64,000 bases of DNA from Hymenobacter sediminicola (GCF_014250515.1 NZ_CP060202.1:2167001-2231000), one strand, 5' to 3'; shown: positions 26,159 through 34,722, numbered from the stretch's first letter. Notes: generated by a model from the sequence alone, not told the origin. Translations and numbers: made by a program.

Positions 26159-29056
26159 TTAGGCGTGCTCCGGGCGGAGGGCTTGCAGCAGCAGAAAGTT
26201 CTGGGCCTCGTCGCTGCAGTCGATGGTGGGGTGCTGCTCGTAGCCGACGTTGGCGAAGGCCGCCTCAATCTGGCTCATGAACTGCCGGTGGGTACGGCTT
26301 TCGGCGGGCGTTTGCAGCAGCGGCAGCGCAATGCTCGTAAATAAGCCTTGGCCGTTCACCTCGTAGGCATACTCCGTAGCCTTGCAGGCCGTGAAGTTCA
26401 CGGCCCGCAGCAGCTCCCGGCCACCCGCCGGCGTGCCGGTGGCCGCCCGGGAGCGGGCAGCCGCTTTGGGGTGCTGGCTCAGGAAGTTCTGGCGGGCTTT
26501 GTTGGGTAGGCGCATGTAGCGTTTGCGCGCATTGGCCGGCTGCCGCCCGAACACGGCTTTGCGGGTGTTGCTTTCCGAATGGCAGCAATCCATGAAGCAG
26601 GTCACGTTTACGCCTTCCGGAATCAGCCGGAATACGTCCCGCAGGTCGTCGTCCAGAATCAGGCCGCCATCGTTGTAGTCGTAGGCGCAGAGGGCCTCGT
26701 CCTGCGTGTCGAGCTGGTTTTCGTCGGTCCGCTCGTCGCCGTCCTGGTCGGGTACCTGCGTGCCGTGGCCGGCGTACTGCACCACCACAATGTCGCCAGC
26801 TTTGCTGGTGGTTACCAGGTCGGTGAGGCGCTCCAGAATGGCGGCGCGGGTCGCCTGGGCATTCACCAGCAGCTGCGTGCGGAAGCCCATTTTTGCCAGC
26901 GTGCCTTCCCATTGCCGGGCATCGGCTACGCATCCCATCAGCGGCGCATCGGGGTAATTATCGATGCCGATGCACAGGGCGCGCCGCCGGTTGGCAGGCG
27001 CTTCGTCATCTGCCGCCGCAGGCTCGGTATCGGGGCTGCTGGTGTTATGGCCGTTGGCATGATGCCCGTTATGACTGTGACCATTAGCGGAAGCCAAGGG
27101 CGCTACAGGTGTCTGAACGGCGGCCGTTTCAGTAGCAGCACCCGAGCCTGTACCTGCCGCGCTGGCCGCCTGTTGCAGCAGTTGCTCCTGAGCCAGCAGA
27201 AGCAGCGCTTCCGGCAGCGCCACCGGTTCGGTCCAGGGGTCGGGGAGGGCACGGGGTTTGGGGAAGGGCACAATTGTGTCCTGATCCAGCACGCGGCGCG
27301 CCACGCTTTCCATCGTGGCCGCGTCGTCGTCGAAGCCGCCGTGGGTGGTGCTGGTGCTGGAGCTGCGCCCCGACGCTTCCTTGGTCTGCGACCAGACTAC
27401 CCGGGCCGCCTGGTTGGGCTGCCCGTTGAGGCCCAGCAGGCGGCGCATTTCCTCATCATTGCGCAGCGAGCTGTCGAGGCCCAGAATGGGCGTGTCCCGC
27501 TCCGATTCGAGGGCGTAGTAGAGCAGATACAGCAGCGACTTGCGGTACACGCCGCCGCACTGGTCGTCGCGCTCCAGCGTGTCGCGCATCGTATACAGCG
27601 TCAGATGGCCGGCATTGCCGCCCACCTGCCCGGCCAGCCGCTTCCGGAACTCGTCTACCCGGATGGCGGGAGCCAGCAGGTGCAGTGTCCGGAAGGCCGG
27701 CACGCCCATCTGCCAGGCCAGCGGCAGGAAATGCGCATGGAAAATAGAGCCGGCGCTGTGGCCCACGGCGTGCAGCCGGATGCTGCCCTCGGCCAGGGCG
27801 GCCGTGTGGCGCCGGCAAAACGCCAGCAGCTGCTGGGCCACGTAGTGGCCGCCGCCACCGGGCGCGGCGGCCCATTCGGCGCTGTCTTTCATGTTTTTCC
27901 AGATGGGCCGGCCGGGAGCACGCACGGCGTTTTCCACCAGCGTGTCGGTCCAGTCCGTGACGCCGCGCGTGGCGGCGGCCCGGCGGCGCTGCCCGCGCAA
28001 CAAGGCGCCCAGCGTGCCCATCAGGCCCGTTTCCCACACGAAATAGATGGGGTAGATGTGGTTCTGCGTCCACCATGGAATATAGCGGGCCGCGCTGTCG
28101 AGGCCGGTACGCTCAGCTACCAGCCCGCCGTGCGCATAAAAGAGTAGCTGCAGCGGGCGGCCCGCTTGTTGGGCCTCGCGCAGGGCCTGTTCCAGCCGCC
28201 ATCCAAAAATGGTATCCACATCGGCTGGTGTGGTGCTGAACTCGCCCTTATCGGAAAAGCCGCCTTGCTCCAGATTGATGACGTGGGAGCGAAGCAGCTC
28301 TACAGTAGCCGCAGGCAGTGGTGGCGGCCCAAACAGGCCCCGGCTGCCCTCAGGCTGAGTAAGAAGCGCAATTTCGCGGGCGTCCATGGTTTCCTCTTCC
28401 AGCTCGCCTTCCTCAGGCGTCCGCAGCAGACTGCGGGTGGCAGTGGGTGGCAGCGTATCTGGTTCTTGGAGCAATGCCAGCAGCCCTTCGGCCACGCCGT
28501 CCGCTTCGGCTGGTATCGGCGCTTCCCGGCGGCCTAGCTTCGCCATGATGACTTTTACATCGGCCAGGGTTTTGTCGTAGTCGATGCCGGAGCCGGGGCA
28601 GGTTTTGGTCGACATTTCGCGGTGGAAGTGCAGCGCCTTGGCCGGCAGCCCGAAGCGGTGTAGAATGTGCGCTACCACGTGCAGCGCGGCCTCCCGCTGG
28701 GCACCCCCAAACGGATCCTTACCCTTGTCGAAGTCGCCGACCATCTCGAACATGAAGGGCCCGAGCTGGCTGTTGCCGTTGTGGCCGGAGGCACTAGCCG
28801 GGGCCTGGTTCCAGTTGCGCCCCGTCCAGATGGAGCCGTCTTTCCCGATAGTGACGTGCTGGGCAATGTCGCTCCAGCCGTTGGTCTGGGTGTGGTAGCG
28901 CCACATGGCCTCGATGCTGGCCTCGCCCTGGTACTGGGCGTGGTTGGGCCGCCAGGTATGGTGCATGTGCACGGCATTAATGCGGCGGGTGAACGGGAAC
29001 CGGTTTACCAGCGCGGTAAACTCGGCCAACGTCAACTTTTTGAAACGGCCAGCCAT
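26159..29056 (-). CDS. Amidase / alpha-beta hydrolase / caspase (peptidase C14) fusion
   Basis: A 965-residue three-domain protein from ATG 29056 (MAGRFKKLTL); an alternative 12 codons upstream is less likely. Residues 22-175 resemble N-acetylmuramoyl-L-alanine amidases of the T7 lysozyme/PGRP type: HHT at 32-34, then His145 and Cys153, spaced eight apart as in the T7 lysozyme zinc site. Residues 300-545 are an alpha/beta hydrolase with nucleophile Ser434 in GHSAGS. After a His/Asn/Gly-rich linker (650-690), residues 691-965 are a caspase/metacaspase domain with His764 in YAGHG and Cys825 in DCCHSE. No signal peptide is visible, so the amidase would be cytosolic unless released. It is first of a two-gene unit with the CHAT gene. 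Confidence 0.9.
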   Translation of the reverse strand: MAGRFKKLTLAEFTALVNRFPFTRRINAVHMHHTWRPNHAQYQGEASIEAMWRYHTQTNGWSDIAQHVTIGKDGSIWTGRNWNQAPASASGHNGNSQLGPFMFEMVGDFDKGKDPFGGAQREAALHVVAHILHRFGLPAKALHFHREMSTKTCPGSGIDYDKTLADVKVIMAKLGRREAPIPAEADGVAEGLLALLQEPDTLPPTATRSLLRTPEEGELEEETMDAREIALLTQPEGSRGLFGPPPLPAATVELLRSHVINLEQGGFSDKGEFSTTPADVDTIFGWRLEQALREAQQAGRPLQLLFYAHGGLVAERTGLDSAARYIPWWTQNHIYPIYFVWETGLMGTLGALLRGQRRRAAATRGVTDWTDTLVENAVRAPGRPIWKNMKDSAEWAAAPGGGGHYVAQQLLAFCRRHTAALAEGSIRLHAVGHSAGSIFHAHFLPLAWQMGVPAFRTLHLLAPAIRVDEFRKRLAGQVGGNAGHLTLYTMRDTLERDDQCGGVYRKSLLYLLYYALESERDTPILGLDSSLRNDEEMRRLLGLNGQPNQAARVVWSQTKEASGRSSSTSTTHGGFDDDAATMESVARRVLDQDTIVPFPKPRALPDPWTEPVALPEALLLLAQEQLLQQAASAAGTGSGAATETAAVQTPVAPLASANGHSHNGHHANGHNTSSPDTEPAAADDEAPANRRRALCIGIDNYPDAPLMGCVADARQWEGTLAKMGFRTQLLVNAQATRAAILERLTDLVTTSKAGDIVVVQYAGHGTQVPDQDGDERTDENQLDTQDEALCAYDYNDGGLILDDDLRDVFRLIPEGVNVTCFMDCCHSESNTRKAVFGRQPANARKRYMRLPNKARQNFLSQHPKAAARSRAATGTPAGGRELLRAVNFTACKATEYAYEVNGQGLFTSIALPLLQTPAESRTHRQFMSQIEAAFANVGYEQHPTIDCSDEAQNFLLLQALRPEHA

Positions 29057-29113
29057 AACGAAAAGGAGTGGGATAGTGGAGAATCGAGCCACTGAAAGCT
29101 CACAGGACGACTA

Positions 29114-29210
29114 GAAATATATAGTTAAATAATTTAACTAAAAAGATGTACTTAAATTATATTTTAAATATGTTATATTATTGACTAATTGAGACATTGC
29201 ATAGTCAAGA
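29114..29210 (-). promoter_or_regulatory. AT-rich promoter island for the caspase/CHAT genes
   Basis: About 100 bases of extreme AT content in GC-rich surroundings, between the caspase start and the terminator at 29212. On the minus strand TATATTTC (29114-29121) resembles the -7 consensus and lies 58 bases before the start. TAGTTAAAT A ATTTAACTA (29122-29140) is a perfect nine-base-arm palindrome directly upstream of it, where an operator would sit. The -33 element is unclear. Confidence 0.5.
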
Positions 29211-29211
29211 T

Positions 29212-29255
29212 CAAAAGAAAAGAGGCCCGCACATGTGCGAGCCTCTTTTCTTTTG
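29212..29255 (-). terminator. Terminator after the CoA-binding gene
   Basis: CAAAAGAAAAGAGGC ... GCCTCTTTTCTTTTG with a GC inner stem (GCACATGTGC). It lies between the end of the CoA-binding gene and the caspase promoter island, isolating the caspase unit from upstream transcription on the minus strand. Confidence 0.85.
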
Positions 29256-29276
29256 CTTCGGTTGTCTGTCTGGCGT

Positions 29277-29636
29277 CTAATACTGGCCTACGGATAGCAT
29301 GACCAGCGTGCAGGCTTCTTCTGTCCGGATGCCACGCTCCTGGGCCATCCGCTCCAGTTCCGGGTTTTCGGTGCCGGGGTTGAAGATGATGCGCTTGGGC
29401 TTGAGGTCCAGAATGTAGTCGTACCAAGCCGGCTGGTTCTGGGGGCCTACGTAGAGCGTTACCGTATCTACATCATTGGCGGCGGGCCGGTCGAGGCGGA
29501 TATCGAGGCCGCCAACCTGGCCTTTGCGGATACCGACCGGCACTACCTCGTGGCCGTGGCGCTGCAGCCGGTGTACTGCCTGGTAGGAATAGCGAGACGG
29601 GTTGTCGCTCGCGCCGAGAACTAAGGTCTTTTTCAT
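29277..29636 (-). CDS. CoA-binding domain protein (YccU-like)
   Basis: A 119-residue Rossmann-like protein starting at ATG 29636 (MKKTLVLGASDNPSRYSYQA). Motifs of the CoA_binding_2 family are clear: VLGASDNPSRYSY, VGIRKG, DTVTLYVGPQNQP, IIFNPGTENPELERMAQE and a conserved late Cys in EEACTLVMLS. It is a small cytosolic CoA binder of unknown role. The frame remains open upstream but only this start fits the family. Confidence 0.9.
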   Translation of the reverse strand: MKKTLVLGASDNPSRYSYQAVHRLQRHGHEVVPVGIRKGQVGGLDIRLDRPAANDVDTVTLYVGPQNQPAWYDYILDLKPKRIIFNPGTENPELERMAQERGIRTEEACTLVMLSVGQY

Positions 29637-29722
29637 GAGAGTTGCAGTAAGAGCATCGTCCTGAAGGCAGCTAAGCGAGTTTGCTGCGCTGCCGGCCGAC
29701 GCGGTTCGTCGCCTTTTAACGG

Positions 29723-31303
29723 TTATTTTGCCGCAATGGCTGCCAGCGCCGCCTCTGCGCACCGCTCACCGTCCATGGCCGCCGATACAATGCCACCGGC
29801 GTAGCCCGCGCCCTCGCCGCACGGAAACAGGCCGCGCACCTCGGGGTGCTGCAGCGTGTCCCGGTCGCGCGGAATGCGCACGGGGGAGGAGGTACGGCTT
29901 TCCACACCCACAATCTGGGCGGCATTGGTGGCGTAGCCCGGTATCTTCTGCCCGAAATTGCGGAAGCCCTGGCGCAGCCGCTCAGCCAGGTTGTTGCCCA
30001 GTACCTCATCCATGGCCACGGGCACCAAACCGGGCTGGTAGCTGGTTTCCAGCAGCTCCGCCGACACGCTGCCTTTCAGGAAGTCGCCGAGGCGCTGGGC
30101 AGGGGCCAACTGAGTATTGCCGGCCAGGCGGCAGGCGCGCTGCTCTATTTGCTGCTGCAGCCGCAGACCCGCCAGGGCCCCGTACTGGCGCAGGTCCATG
30201 TCTTCGAGCTCAATGGCGGCCACGATGCCCGAGTTGGCAAAGCGGGAGTCGCGGCGGCTGGGGCTCATGCCGTTCACCACTACCTCGCCGGGCGCCGTAG
30301 CCGAGGGCACGATAAAGCCGCCGGGACACATGCAGAACGAAAACACGCCCCGCTGCCGGCCCTGCACCTGCGTCTGGTGTACTAGCGAGTAGGAGGCGGC
30401 CGGCAAATCACCCCGCTCACTGAGGCGGTACTGGGCGCGGTCAATCAACTCCTGCTGGTGCTCGACGCGCACGCCCAGCGCAAACGGCTTGGCCTCAATG
30501 AGCACGCCGCGGCGGTGCAGCAACTCGTAGATGTCGCGGGCCGAGTGGCCGGTGGCCAGAATCACGGCATCGGCTTCCAGGGCCTCGCCGCTGGCCGTCA
30601 CGACGCCGCGCAGGTGGTTGTTTTCCAGAATCAGGTCGTCGACGCGGGTTTCGAAGCGCACTTCGCCGCCGGCCTGACGGATACTTTCGCGCAGCGCGGC
30701 CACCACGTAGGGCAGCTTGTTGGTGCCGATGTGCGGGTGCGCATCCACCAGAATATCGGGGGTGGCGCCGTGCTGCACCAACAGGCGCAGAATGCGGCCG
30801 ACGTCGCCGCGCTTGGTGGCGCGGGTGTAGAGCTTGCCATCGGAATAGGTGCCCGCGCCGCCTTCGCCGAAGCAGTAGTTGGAGTCGGGGTTGACGAGGT
30901 GCTCCTTATTAAGCGCGGCCAGGTCGCGGCGGCGGGTGCGCACGTCTTTGCCGCGCTCCAGCACAATCGGCTTCAGGCCCAGTTCAATGCAGCGTAGCGC
31001 AGCAAAAAGCCCCGCTGAGCCGGCCCCGACGATAATAACCGAGCGGCGCGCCCGGCTGACATCCGGATACTGAAACCACGGGCCGAACAGGTCGGCGGGC
31101 GGGGGCGTCTGGTAAATGTCGGCACGCAGGCGAACCAGCGGCTGGCGGCCGCGCGCATCAATGGAGCGTTTGCGCAGGTGCACGAAGTCGGCTTGGCCGG
31201 GCTGCAGGCCGGCTGCTTCCAGCAGAGCCTGGTAGCGGGCAAACTCGTCGTAGGCTACGGCCGGGGGCAGCAGCACTTCAATCTCGCGAAGTAAATCAGA
31301 CAT
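29723..31303 (-). CDS. NAD(P)/FAD-dependent dehydrogenase (COG2509 type)
   Basis: A 526-residue flavoprotein. The dinucleotide-binding motif is VGAGSAGLFAALRCIELGLK at about residue 91, followed by LERGKDVRTRRRDLA, then GEGGAGTYSDGKLYTR, a signature of the uncharacterised FAD-utilising dehydrogenases in this group. Later LATGHSARDIYELL and the C-terminal GLFPCGEGAGYAGGIVSAAMDGERCAEA complete the fold. It binds FAD and likely NAD(P)H; the substrate is unknown. It is upstream of the CoA-binding gene in the same direction, 86 bases apart. Confidence 0.92.
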   Translation of the reverse strand: MSDLLREIEVLLPPAVAYDEFARYQALLEAAGLQPGQADFVHLRKRSIDARGRQPLVRLRADIYQTPPPADLFGPWFQYPDVSRARRSVIIVGAGSAGLFAALRCIELGLKPIVLERGKDVRTRRRDLAALNKEHLVNPDSNYCFGEGGAGTYSDGKLYTRATKRGDVGRILRLLVQHGATPDILVDAHPHIGTNKLPYVVAALRESIRQAGGEVRFETRVDDLILENNHLRGVVTASGEALEADAVILATGHSARDIYELLHRRGVLIEAKPFALGVRVEHQQELIDRAQYRLSERGDLPAASYSLVHQTQVQGRQRGVFSFCMCPGGFIVPSATAPGEVVVNGMSPSRRDSRFANSGIVAAIELEDMDLRQYGALAGLRLQQQIEQRACRLAGNTQLAPAQRLGDFLKGSVSAELLETSYQPGLVPVAMDEVLGNNLAERLRQGFRNFGQKIPGYATNAAQIVGVESRTSSPVRIPRDRDTLQHPEVRGLFPCGEGAGYAGGIVSAAMDGERCAEAALAAIAAK

Positions 31304-31485
31304 AAAACAGGTGAAAGGTGGCTATCCTTTGGACCACAACATGAGCCGCTCCGGCAGGAGCAGAAATCGGAAAAAGCCCAAATTTACGCAGAAAGACGCA
31401 GGTGGCGCCAAGTGCCGACCGCAAACTTACCGGGCAGCAGCAGGGAAGGTATCCGGCAGTGGAAGTCAGACACACATCGGTCTGG

Positions 31486-33249
31486 TTAACGGTCCGAAGT
31501 GGCAAGGATCTGCTCTACCGTGCCACTGGCATCCTGCAGCGCCGGCATAGCCGCCAGCGGAACTAGATAGTTGGGGCCACCGCGCTGGTAGGCGTCCCAG
31601 AGCAGCTGAGCCCGGCGCTGCACTTCTGCCTCGCGGGAGTCGGGACGGGGCGGGTGTTTCTCAAACCGCCGCAACAGCTGGTAGCAAAGCGTGATTTCGG
31701 CGCTGGCTACAATAGCCGGTAGGCGCCACTTTTCCTGCTGCCACCAGAGGGTAGTACCCATCTTTCGCGCGCTGTCGATGGTGGGAAATACGGCGGCCAG
31801 CTGCTGTCTGACCCGAGGCTTTTTCGGAACCTCCTTCTTTTGCTTCTTGCTTATCCTGTCCGTCTGAAGCTCGAAGTCGTTGGCAATGGCGCCGATGATG
31901 CTGCTCACAATCTGATAAGCCGGCTTGTTCCCGCCGGGCTGCCGATACAGCTGCTCGTAGTTCTGGCTGCGTACCCGGCGCATAAATACCGAGGTCAGGA
32001 GCTTGAGGGTGCTGCCGAGCCGCAGGGCCAGCAGCTGCCTGAGCTGCGGCACGGATAAGCGGGCCAGCCGCGGCAATACCCAGTCCGGGAGGTTCGGGCT
32101 CTGGCTGTGCAGCATCCGGCGGAGCTTGCCAATTCCCCAGCCCGCTACCAGCAGCCCGAGGGCGCCCACCGTTCCCAGGCCCGCCAGCACGCCACTGAAA
32201 AACGGGGAAGTGCCAGCCTCATGTAGCTGCCAGGCACCTAGTCCCAACCCAGCCACCAGCACTACCAGCAGCAGCAGTATATGCCACAGCTTAGGGGCCC
32301 AGGCAGCGTGGGGTAGTGGCGGCGGTGGTTGGTAGATATTCTTATCAGCGCCCCCGACATCGGCCACCAGAAACAGCGTGGTTGGCTGCAGCAGTGCCGC
32401 CTGCCGGGCCGAGTGGCTGAGCTGCACCTGCTCTAAGTGGCGGCGGTTGCGCTCATTGGCTACCAGCAGGCTGTCGATTCCCTGGTTGTCATAAATTCCG
32501 CCATCAAGTAGCGCCACCCGGTCGGAAGTGCGCCGGCCGCCCTTGGTCAGCAGCTGAGCGGGTGGGTTGCCGGGAAAGAAGTCATCCGGCAGCACCAGCG
32601 GCTCAAACCCGCCGGGAAAACATGAGGAAGCAGCCACTACATCTCCGAGGCGCAGCTTGCGGGCGTGTTCGGCGGGAAGGCTCACGTTGCCGTTGTCGAT
32701 GGCATAGGTTTCGCGGGTTTTGCCTTTAGGGGCTGGTAGATAGGCGCTATGCTGGAAGCGGAATGCCAGGCCCGAATACATTTCCGTGGCACCGAAGATG
32801 AGGCTTTGCAAATGGAAAGGAGCCTGCGCCGACGCGTCGGGCTCCCAGAACATGCCCAGTCGCGCTTCACCATATAGCTGCTGGCTGTAGGTCTCCGCAA
32901 AAGCCTGAATGAGCTTGTACTGGGGGCCACCAGCCCGCATGCCGGCTTCCCACCGGGCCAGTGCCTGAGGCAGTATAGCGTCCTGGTTCAGTATCTTGTA
33001 GAAGTCGTGGTAGATGTCGGGGAAGGTATGGCCGGACTTGCGGCGCATGGCATAATAGGCCCCTGTGATAGTGCCGCCGGAAGCGGTGGAGAGCATGTGC
33101 ACCTGCTCCAGCAGCCCCAGCTGGTATAGGGCTTTCAGAGTGCCCAGGCTGTAGGCCGAAGCCCGAAAGCCGCCGCCGGACAGGCTCAGTGCAATACGGT
33201 CAAAAACAGAATCATTGGAACTGCCGGCCAGCGGCTGTGGCGAAATCAT
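31486..33249 (-). CDS. Patatin-like phospholipase with two membrane helices
   Basis: A 587-residue protein. Patatin signatures: oxyanion loop GGGFRA at 25-30, nucleophile Ser57 in STASGGT (a variant of GxSxG), and the catalytic acid Asp249 in LLDGGIYDNQG. Two hydrophobic segments at about 321-341 and 351-375 would place the enzyme at a membrane. The remaining C-terminal part is helical and unrecognised. Patatins hydrolyse phospholipid or acyl esters and some act as cell-killing effectors in bacterial defence. It is on the same strand as, and ~2.4 kb upstream of, the caspase pair, with a terminator between; a link is speculative. Confidence 0.9.
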   Translation of the reverse strand: MISPQPLAGSSNDSVFDRIALSLSGGGFRASAYSLGTLKALYQLGLLEQVHMLSTASGGTITGAYYAMRRKSGHTFPDIYHDFYKILNQDAILPQALARWEAGMRAGGPQYKLIQAFAETYSQQLYGEARLGMFWEPDASAQAPFHLQSLIFGATEMYSGLAFRFQHSAYLPAPKGKTRETYAIDNGNVSLPAEHARKLRLGDVVAASSCFPGGFEPLVLPDDFFPGNPPAQLLTKGGRRTSDRVALLDGGIYDNQGIDSLLVANERNRRHLEQVQLSHSARQAALLQPTTLFLVADVGGADKNIYQPPPPLPHAAWAPKLWHILLLLVVLVAGLGLGAWQLHEAGTSPFFSGVLAGLGTVGALGLLVAGWGIGKLRRMLHSQSPNLPDWVLPRLARLSVPQLRQLLALRLGSTLKLLTSVFMRRVRSQNYEQLYRQPGGNKPAYQIVSSIIGAIANDFELQTDRISKKQKKEVPKKPRVRQQLAAVFPTIDSARKMGTTLWWQQEKWRLPAIVASAEITLCYQLLRRFEKHPPRPDSREAEVQRRAQLLWDAYQRGGPNYLVPLAAMPALQDASGTVEQILATSDR

Positions 33250-33453
33250 AGCGGGAGGTAAACAATAGCGGAACTGCCAAGCAATATTGGGGGAAGATAT
33301 CTATTGTAAAAAAGTACGCCCCTTTCCTTACGGCTGAGCTTTGACGGGGCATAGTCGGCTTCTGGAGAACAGAAGTCGTGGTGCTGCCCTAGCATCAGCC
33401 TGCTACTGGTTCTACCTACGTATCCATTTCCCTCAAGTAGCCGACTACAAAAA

Positions 33454-33491
33454 CAAGCCCGCTACAACCATTAGAGGCTGCAGCGGGCTTG
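33454..33491 (-). terminator. Hairpin after the 104-aa hypothetical gene
   Basis: CAAGCCCGCT ... AGCGGGCTTG, a ten-base stem with a long loop, 20 bases downstream of the gene at 33511-33825 on the minus strand, followed by TTTTTGT on that strand. Confidence 0.7.
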
Positions 33492-33510
33492 TATAGGAGA
33501 ACTAGGTTGG

Positions 33511-33825
33511 TTAATCCAAGGGGCGGGCCTGCCCGTCGTGGTTGGTCTTGCGGGGCCAGAACTTCTCCATCGACTGATTGAAGGAGGTAAGCACCTGGGC
33601 GCGTACTTCGCCAGAGCTGTGGCGCAGCAACTCGGCCAGCATGTGCCGGTACATTTCAGTGGTAGCCTCCAGTCCTTTGGCACTCACGAGGCCGTGGTGC
33701 AGCAGGTCGCAGTTTGCAGCAATGGAATTTGAGACTGACTCCGTCAGTTCTTCCCGGGCCTGGTCGGCCTCTTTAAATGATTGTTCCAAACGCGCGCTGA
33801 TAAGGTTATTCTGCTGCTGATCCAT
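33511..33825 (-). CDS. Hypothetical helical protein (104 aa)
   Basis: Starts MDQQQNNLISARLEQSFKEA and is predicted all-helical, with an acidic first half and an aromatic, basic C-terminus (FWPRKTNHDGQARPLD). No signal peptide or membrane segment. It lies upstream of the patatin gene in the same direction, separated by a hairpin, so co-transcription is doubtful. No family recognised. Confidence 0.6.
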   Translation of the reverse strand: MDQQQNNLISARLEQSFKEADQAREELTESVSNSIAANCDLLHHGLVSAKGLEATTEMYRHMLAELLRHSSGEVRAQVLTSFNQSMEKFWPRKTNHDGQARPLD

Positions 33826-33977
33826 ATACTACAGAGAAGAAGACAGGTGACAGGTGGCCCCTGAACTGAAAACCAGTACTGTAAAGTTCAGCTCGGGTAT
33901 ACGAAAACCAGAGCGGAACGATACAGCCTGCCTAAACCACTGTTGTATTGGCTTTAGCCATTGAGGATGCCAAAAAA

Positions 33978-34370
33978 TTATACAGGCATGATGCGCACGG
34001 GCCGTTTGTCTTGGTCGATGGCGACGAAGGTGAACAGGCCCGATACGGCTTTAATGCGCTCCTCGGAATACATCTGCTCCACAAACAGCTCCACGCGCAC
34101 CTGCAGGCTGGTATTGCCCACGCGGACGACGTTGCCGATCAGCTCGACGAGCGTGCCGCCGGGAATGGGATGCGTGAAATCTACCTTGTCGGAGGACACC
34201 GTGACCATCTTGAGGCGGCTGAAGCGGGTAGCCGTGATGAAAGCCACCTCGTCCATCATGTGCAGGGTGGTGCCCCCGAACAGCGTGTCGTAGTGGTTGG
34301 TGGTATTGGGGAAAACGGCTTTGAAGATGCGCGTTTCGGCAGCGGCAATTTTGGCTTCGAGAGAAGGCAT
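33978..34370 (-). CDS. Acyl-CoA thioesterase (hotdog fold)
   Basis: A 130-residue hotdog-fold thioesterase hydrolysing acyl-CoA to free acid and CoA. YciA/BACH-like motifs: FPNTTNHYDTLFGGTTLHMMDEVAF (Asn/His and Gly-Gly-x-x-x-x-x-x-Asp region) and a later VDFTHPIPGGTLVELIGNVVRVGNTSLQVRVELF strand pair, each shown here in parts. The start at 34370 (MPSLEAKIA) fits the family. The same frame extends upstream to 34544, right after a cobalamin riboswitch, but the added 58 residues look like translated spacer. Regulation by the riboswitch is possible but unusual. Confidence 0.9.
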   Translation of the reverse strand: MPSLEAKIAAAETRIFKAVFPNTTNHYDTLFGGTTLHMMDEVAFITATRFSRLKMVTVSSDKVDFTHPIPGGTLVELIGNVVRVGNTSLQVRVELFVEQMYSEERIKAVSGLFTFVAIDQDKRPVRIMPV

Positions 34371-34551
34371 AGAATAGAGGGAAAAGAGGAAAAGAAACTC
34401 CCTTGCCCGAAATCCGGAACCTGCCTCCCCTGAAAAATGCCCACCGGCTACCGCACACGCGCCGGCCCCGACCTGCTCGTGCAAACCCGGCCCCAAGGGC
34501 GCGTCAGTACCCGACAAGACCCTTTTTCGCGAAGGCAGCCTCATCAATGCA

Positions 34552-34722
34552 GCGGAAAGCAGGTCTCCTGACTTGTCCCATTTTCACCGTCCTTCTCAGC
34601 GGGCTAGGGCCTGCCAATGGAATTGTATTTGGTGAAAACTGCGCGGGACTTACAGTAGCGCGTCTGTCCGGGATTCGCACCCGGTTCCCTTTTCATGCCG
34701 GTAGTACCCAGCAACCTTCCGC
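34552..34722 (-). promoter_or_regulatory. Cobalamin riboswitch
   Basis: The minus strand carries the conserved B12-element order: P1 strand GCGGAA, then AAAGGGAACCGGGTGCGAAT, CCCGGACAGACGCGCTACTG, and, after a variable stretch, AAGTCAGGAGACCTGC followed by the closing TTCCGC of P1. These match the class I cobalamin riboswitch core, which binds adenosylcobalamin and turns off downstream genes. The next gene in this orientation is the thioesterase, about 180 bases on; no vitamin B12 transporter or synthesis gene is in view. No clear terminator hairpin or sequestered start is evident. Confidence 0.93.

Noticed and set aside
26579..28147. 522-codon plus-strand frame opposite the caspase gene
   Set aside because: Antisense to a gene with clear caspase and hydrolase motifs; composition is shadow-like.
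34371..34547. N-terminal extension of the thioesterase up to the riboswitch
   Set aside because: In frame, but the added residues are Gly/Ala/Arg-rich without family similarity; the start at 34370 fits the hotdog family. Kept only as a note on the riboswitch.
34552..34722. Riboswitch controlling the MFS transporter
   Set aside because: The conserved elements read on the minus strand, away from the plus-strand MFS gene, which has its own start-proximal promoter element.
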